A stretch of DNA of 64,000 bases from Azospirillum sp. SYSU D00513 (GTDB taxonomy: Bacteria; Pseudomonadota; Alphaproteobacteria; Azospirillales; Azospirillaceae): positions 1 through 64,000 of the forward strand of contig NZ_JAFIQV010000027.1 in assembly GCF_017356015.1 (NCBI RefSeq), written 5' to 3'. The notes beneath the pieces were generated by a model that saw nothing but the letters and a program-made list of their open reading frames with translations, did not search any database and had not been told where the DNA came from. This document shows, in pieces, positions 60,501-64,000 of this stretch (position 1 is the stretch's first letter; each line of letters starts with the position of its first letter). Position numbers and translations under genes: made by a program.

Positions 60501-60825
60501 CCGGAAGGAAAATCCGGCGCTGCATCAGTTCACCAACCTGCGCTTCTACAACGCCTACGACGACAACATCCTCGTCTACGGCAAGATGACGGAAGCCAAG
60601 GACAACATCATCCTGATCGCCGTCAACCTCGACCCGCACAACGGCCACGGCTGCACCTTCGAGGTTCCCTTGTGGGAGCTGGGGCTGCCCGACGTCGCCC
60701 ATGTCCAGGTGGAGGATCTGCTGAGCGGCGGGCGCTACACCTGGATCGGCAAGATCCAGCACATCTGGCTCGACCCCAACCACAACCCCGCCGCCATCTG
60801 GCGCATCCGCCCGCCGGGGGTGTGA
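57502..60825 (+). CDS. glgE: Alpha-amylase domain fused to GlgE maltosyltransferase
   Basis: 1107 aa from ATG 57502, with AAGGAG 5 bases upstream. Residues about 1-430 are a GH13 alpha-amylase-type domain with [12 protein letters not shown] (nucleophile Asp), FFAETLG (acid/base Glu) and [10 protein letters not shown] (third Asp). Residues about 445-1107 form GlgE: the N-terminal DUF3416 domain, then GH13_3 with [20 protein letters not shown] (Asp near 835) and [13 protein letters not shown] (Glu near 865). GlgE extends alpha-glucan from maltose-1-phosphate. The fusion could couple glucan trimming to extension; no other glg gene is in the window. Confidence 0.93.
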   Translation: [1107 protein letters not shown]

Positions 60826-60835
60826 TGAAGGAGGA

Positions 60836-61204
60836 TCAGAGTGCCAGCTCGTAGCTGAGGAGGTTGAAGTCGGCGTTGAATGAGAACTGGCGGCCGGGGC
60901 TGGCCGCCAGTTCCGCAGCGATGACGGGCGTTGCCCTCAACAGAAGATCACGTTGCTGGCTTGCGCGCGTGTCGCCTGGAAAGACGACCATCGGGATGAT
61001 ATCCCGCTGGTCGAACATGATGGCTTCAAAGTCATCGCCGTCCTTCGTCACCAGGACGAAGCCGCCGAGCCTTACAAAGTGGAAGATGTCGAAGTCGGAT
61101 GCTTCGGGTCCCAAGCCAGGCACCTCGATGCTGCGCTGCGCCGTGTAGACCGATGTCGGGTCCGCGCAGCACTTCGCGATGTTCTCATCGAGGAGGTAGA
61201 GCAT
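60836..61204 (-). CDS. DUF5615-type PIN-like toxin
   Basis: 122 aa. It begins MLYLLDENI and has DFDIFHFVRLGGFVLVTKDG DDF-type residues (LVTKDGDDF), the pattern of DUF5615 PIN-like proteins (LLDEN...D...A......I.T.D.DF). The two Asp/Glu-rich strands form the metal site. It overlaps the end of the DUF433 gene by 20 bases and is paired with it as a type II toxin-antitoxin module. Toxicity is inferred from the family and context. Confidence 0.7.
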   Translation of the reverse strand: MLYLLDENIAKCCADPTSVYTAQRSIEVPGLGPEASDFDIFHFVRLGGFVLVTKDGDDFEAIMFDQRDIIPMVVFPGDTRASQQRDLLLRATPVIAAELAASPGRQFSFNADFNLLSYELAL

Positions 61205-61778
61205 GTGTCTTCATGCCCCGGCGCTCGATCCTGGGACGTCCACGCTTTGGATAGAGACGGTCGAACAGCAAGGCCAGTTCGATCTGCTCCTCGGTCAGGC
61301 CGTACTCCCGAACGATCTCCTCAGGGGGCGTGCCTGACTGCACCATCTGTGCGGCGAGGCGGGGCTTGATGCGCGTGCCCGCGATCACCGGCTCCCCTCC
61401 CGCGATACCCTTGGTGATTCGGATGGTGTCCCGAAGCCGCTCCAGGAGATCGAGCTTCGGCGCGACTTCCTGTGCGATTTTCTCGATTGGGACTTGGAAG
61501 AAACCCAGTTCCACCAGTGGCTTGCCTTTTTGGTAAGCATCCAGGAAATGCTTGTGCCAGAGGCGCCGGACTTCCGTGCTGATGTGCGTCCGGAAGGGCT
61601 TCACGGCCACGAAGTAATACAGCGATGGGCGGGAGATCAGCCTTTCGGCGTTGGATGCTTCGAACACGTTCTGTTCGAATTCGTTGTGCACGGCCTTACT
61701 GTCCAGATCGGCCACGTAGGCCGCTTCCGGGACGGTGTACAAGCCGTGAGCAGGGAGGCGTTCGAGAGCGGACGCCAT
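61185..61778 (-). CDS. DUF433-domain antitoxin partner
   Basis: 197 aa from ATG 61778. The N-terminal part (ALERLPAHGLYTVPEAAYVA) resembles an HTH antitoxin start. Residues about 130-190 are the DUF433 domain (GIAGGEPVIAGTRIKPRLAAQM, then EEIVREYGLTEEQIELALLF), a HTH-like fold with the G-x-P-x-I-x-G-T-R motif. The end of the chain is basic (RGRPRIERRGMKTH). It precedes and overlaps a DUF5615 toxin gene, the usual order for this pair. It probably represses its own operon. Confidence 0.75.
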   Translation of the reverse strand: MASALERLPAHGLYTVPEAAYVADLDSKAVHNEFEQNVFEASNAERLISRPSLYYFVAVKPFRTHISTEVRRLWHKHFLDAYQKGKPLVELGFFQVPIEKIAQEVAPKLDLLERLRDTIRITKGIAGGEPVIAGTRIKPRLAAQMVQSGTPPEEIVREYGLTEEQIELALLFDRLYPKRGRPRIERRGMKTHALPPR

Positions 61779-61894
61779 GACGCACCTCCTAAATCAATCC
61801 GCGGCCAGGGATCATTTATGCAGCCGGATGGCCAGCGTCAAGGATGCATGCCTCCTTTTGGGCGGTCCAGGCCGTCGGCGATGCTGTGGGGCCG

Positions 61895-62956
61895 TCAGTG
61901 GAAGATCAGGCCATGGATGAAGCGCAGCTTCCCCATGACCGTGGGCGCGAGGACGAAGGGGTAGAGGTCCGGCAGGCCCATGCTGTGGTTCAGGCTGTTG
62001 ACCGCGTAGGTCAGCGGTAGCCATGCCGCCATCAGGGCGTCGAAGTCGCGCTGCCGGTAGGGGTCGAAGTCGATCGCCATGGAGAGGGCCGGATCGGGTT
62101 CGTTCCCGGGCTGGATGCGCATGCCGAAGGCGTGCGCCGTCTCCAGCGTGTCCACGATGTGCAGGTAATGCGCCCAGCTTTCCGCGAAATCCTCCCAGGG
62201 ATGGGCGCTGGCGTAGCCGCTGACGAAGCGCTGGCTCCAGTCGGCGGGAGGACCCTCGGCATAATGCCTCGCCAGGCTGGCCCCGTAATCCTGCCGCTCG
62301 TCGCCGAACAGGTCACGGAAGGCCGCGAGCCAGAGGCCGTTGCGGACCAGCCGGTCCCAATAGTAATGGCCGACCTCGTGCCGGAAATGGCCCAGCAGCG
62401 TGCGGTAGGACTCGGCCATGTCCTGGCGGTGGCGCTCCCGTTCGGCGTCGTCCGCCTCGGCGATGTCGATGGTGATCAGGCCCGCGGCGTGGCCCGTGAC
62501 GATCTGCGCCTGCTCCCGCCCCACCCGTCCCGAGTTGGCCAGGAAATCGAAGGCGAGACCCTGTTCCGGGTCGTCGAACCGGCTGGTCAAGGGAAGACCC
62601 AGCCGCAGGAGGCCGTAGACCAGGCGGTGCTTGGCCGTTTCCAGCCGCTGCCAGCGCAGCCGGTTGTCCCAGCGGTCGAGGTCGGGGATCGTGCGGTTGA
62701 GCCGGCAGGCCCGGCAGAACGGGTTGGCGTTCCCGGCCGGGATCAGCCAGTTGCAGACGTCATGGACGGCGTTGGCGCAGAAACGCATGGTCCGAGCGGG
62801 GTCCGCCAGCGGCTGCCACGCGTCGCCGGCCAGCGGCGCGAGCGCGCTCAGCACCGCGAGGTCCGGGATGTAGCCAAGACGGTGCCCGCAGCGCTCGCAG
62901 CGTGTGTTCGCAAAATACACCATCTGGCCGCAATGCTGGCAGCGGAAGATCTTCAT
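61895..62956 (-). CDS. Zinc-ribbon metallopeptidase-like protein
   Basis: 353 aa from ATG 62956. The N-terminus is a zinc ribbon (MKIFRCQHCGQMVYFANTRC then CGHRLGY), and a second Cys cluster (FCRACRLNRTIPD) follows near residue 80. The catalytic HEVGHYYWDRL helix (HExxH) is at about residue 205-215, with DFAESWAHYLHIVDTLETAH further on giving a likely third ligand. This matches the putative zinc-binding metallopeptidase family. Its substrate is unknown. The ATG overlaps the stop of the pentapeptide-repeat gene. Confidence 0.8.
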   Translation of the reverse strand: MKIFRCQHCGQMVYFANTRCERCGHRLGYIPDLAVLSALAPLAGDAWQPLADPARTMRFCANAVHDVCNWLIPAGNANPFCRACRLNRTIPDLDRWDNRLRWQRLETAKHRLVYGLLRLGLPLTSRFDDPEQGLAFDFLANSGRVGREQAQIVTGHAAGLITIDIAEADDAERERHRQDMAESYRTLLGHFRHEVGHYYWDRLVRNGLWLAAFRDLFGDERQDYGASLARHYAEGPPADWSQRFVSGYASAHPWEDFAESWAHYLHIVDTLETAHAFGMRIQPGNEPDPALSMAIDFDPYRQRDFDALMAAWLPLTYAVNSLNHSMGLPDLYPFVLAPTVMGKLRFIHGLIFH

Positions 62957-63375
62957 GGCCGGGCGCCTTGGCCGGCATCCTCGTCCAGCAGGGCGTGCAC
63001 CAGCGAGACGCCCTCCAAGTCGGCGCCGGCGAGGTCCGCCCCGCGCAGGTCGGCATGGTCCAGCTTCGCGCCATGCAGGTCGGCGCCGCGGAGATCCGCC
63101 CGCCCGAGATTGGCTTCCCACAGCGATGCGCTCGCCAGGCGGGTTCCCCGAAGCGAAGCCTCCCGCAGGTCGGCATGGTCGAGGTTGGCCCCCGCGAGGT
63201 CGCTGCCGTCGAGAAGAGCCCCGCGCAGATCGGTCCGCCAGAAGGACCGCCCGACCAGATCGAGGTTGCGCAGATCCGCGCGCGCGCCGTGGGTGCCGCC
63301 GGTCGCGGCCCACAGGCGGTGGCTCTCCAGAAGGGACGGCAAGTTGTCCGGGGCGGCGTTCCTGGTTTCGGGCAT
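62953..63375 (-). CDS. Pentapeptide-repeat protein
   Basis: 140 aa from ATG 63375, with AAGGAG upstream; the frame to 63516 adds an unlikely leader. Residues about 35-125 consist of A(D/N)LxxA-type pentapeptides (such as ARADLRNLDLVGRSF, ADLRGADLHGAKLDHADLRG and ADLAGADLEGVSL), which fold into a right-handed beta-helix. Such proteins can mimic DNA (as Qnr) or act as scaffolds. The start codon of the metallopeptidase overlaps its stop, so the two are translationally coupled and may act together. Confidence 0.82.
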   Translation of the reverse strand: MPETRNAAPDNLPSLLESHRLWAATGGTHGARADLRNLDLVGRSFWRTDLRGALLDGSDLAGANLDHADLREASLRGTRLASASLWEANLGRADLRGADLHGAKLDHADLRGADLAGADLEGVSLVHALLDEDAGQGARP

Positions 63376-63480
63376 CGGGGGCTCCTTGGCTGAAGACCGT
63401 TCCTCCCTGCACAACAGGGGAAGGCCGCCCTCGGCCCCCGAGCAATGGCAAGGCGGGGAAGGACAATGGCCCGAAACGAC

Positions 63481-63506
63481 GAAAGGGCGGCCGGAGCCGC
63501 CCTTTC
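63481..63506. terminator. Hairpin between the pentapeptide gene and the 66-residue gene
   Basis: GAAAGGGCGGC (63481-63491) and GCCGCCCTTTC (63496-63506) form a perfect 11-bp stem with a four-base loop. It follows the end of the small gene at 63534 in the minus direction, so it is a probable terminator, although the T-rich tail is weak. Confidence 0.6.
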
Positions 63507-63533
63507 GGAACACCAAGCGGAGATATGCCGAAG

Positions 63534-63734
63534 TCAGCCGGCGGCCTTCTCGAGGCTGAGCTTGCCGAGCGCCGCCGCCTGGGGATCGTTGGTGCCGATG
63601 ACGCCGACATTGTCGCTCGCGGCCGTGACGATGACGGCCTTGGTGTCGGCGGCCTTCACGGCCGGCCAGATCTCCCGCAGCCGGTCAGGAGTTCCCCGGA
63701 GTTCGAACGTCTTGCCGGTTTGAAGCTTTGCCAT
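63534..63734 (-). CDS. Small hypothetical protein
   Basis: 66 aa from ATG 63734, with GAGGGTG upstream. The sequence is MAKLQTGKTFELRGTPDRLR and continues with EIWPAVKAADTKAVIVTAAS, a simple alpha-beta pattern without membrane or metal motifs. No family is recognised. It is followed by a hairpin terminator. Codon use is like the chromosome, so it is probably a real gene. Confidence 0.55.
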   Translation of the reverse strand: MAKLQTGKTFELRGTPDRLREIWPAVKAADTKAVIVTAASDNVGVIGTNDPQAAALGKLSLEKAAG

Positions 63735-63874
63735 TGGAGCACCCTCGTCGTTGTTCGCTGTTCATTGTACCCGTCGAAGCCTGGGCCGGGATACCGGCTA
63801 AAATCAGGACTTCGGCATGCAGTCGCCGCTGGCTGTACTTTATCCCGGCCCGCGCGGTCCAGGGCACGAAGAAA

Positions 63875-63904
63875 AAAGCGCGCCTCCCGGGGGAGGCGCG
63901 CTTT
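63875..63904 (-). terminator. Strong terminator of the gene entering from the right edge
   Basis: AAAGCGCGCCTCCC (63875-63888) and GGGAGGCGCGCTTT (63891-63904) form a perfect 14-bp stem. In the minus direction it is followed by a T-tract (complement of A residues 63872-63877). It lies about 26 bases past the stop of the partial gene at the window edge. Confidence 0.8.
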
Positions 63905-63929
63905 CGTCGGTCGTTACGCTACAATGCGC

Positions 63930-64000
63930 TTACCAGCGGCCGGCACGGGCCTGGGCCGGCCTGCCCTGGCCACCGTCGCGCTGCCACGGCCTCGCACCGC
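63930..64000 (-). CDS. C-terminal end of a partial gene at the window edge
   Basis: The minus strand reads GARPWQRDGGQGRPAQARAGRW and stops at TAA (63930-63932), with a strong terminator just after. The end is Gly/Arg/Gln-rich. The rest of the gene lies outside the window, so no function can be given. Confidence 0.4.
   Translation of the reverse strand, partial: GARPWQRDGGQGRPAQARAGRW

Noticed and set aside
63481..63904. Repeated hairpins at the right end as a CRISPR or repeat array
   Set aside because: The two hairpins differ in sequence and are spaced irregularly; they fit ordinary terminators.

Overview
The window is GC-rich DNA with G or C at most third codon positions. Its gene set suits an Azospirillum-like alphaproteobacterium (Rhodospirillales): a fused indolepyruvate ferredoxin oxidoreductase, a tripartite tricarboxylate transporter, a GlgE with a fused amylase domain, a DUF2076 protein and an MmcB-like protein. 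The genus is inferred from gene content only. No rRNA, tRNA or CRISPR array was seen.

Layout. 1-2800 is accessory DNA: the 3' end of an IS256-type element abutting a truncated IS5-type transposase, a Lit/U49-like HExxH protease gene, and minus-strand phage debris (MmcB-like nuclease, a hypothetical protein, a possible methyltransferase stub). 2900-10000 is ordinary chromosome: GNAT, glycolipid-binding, GFA and YCII proteins, an MFS exporter divergent from a MetR-like LysR regulator, DedA, and a CPA2 antiporter with a cyclic-nucleotide-binding domain. 10033-10750 is a HigBA-type toxin-antitoxin operon with a palindromic operator. 10831-17760 is a tricarboxylate module: aconitase divergent from tctCBA and a GntR regulator.

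17780-20120 is a low-GC island. It starts where a LysR gene is cut off and holds a two-gene overlapping operon of unknown function (one product looks like a PD-(D/E)XK nuclease) and a decayed IS5 element. 20629-24141 is indolepyruvate ferredoxin oxidoreductase. 24639-26922 holds a degenerate EAL protein, a GAF protein and a receiver protein. 27148-31587 has a LysE-type exporter divergent from a nucleoside-salvage operon (cdd, punA, deoC, deoA). 31640-37893 has an SDR/AraC divergent pair, an orphan sugar-binding protein, an EamA transporter and a chemoreceptor.

38021-40326 has a relic of a class A beta-lactamase C-terminus, an HTH/PIN toxin-antitoxin pair and an intact class A beta-lactamase gene. 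40856-48284 carries a STAS protein, a CNNM/CBS protein, an MFS transporter, a small lipoprotein, an ECF sigma/anti-sigma pair, a Bax-inhibitor-1 protein and a DUF2076 protein.

The most striking unit is 48411-53018: a clear TPP (THI-box) riboswitch directly upstream of a four-gene branched-chain-amino-acid-type ABC transporter in which one permease is fused to one ATPase. The riboswitch suggests the transporter imports thiamine, a thiamine precursor or a related compound rather than amino acids. The window ends with a secreted protein, a ClC channel, PPK2, amylase-GlgE, a DUF433/DUF5615 toxin-antitoxin pair, and a pentapeptide-repeat protein overlapping a zinc metallopeptidase gene.
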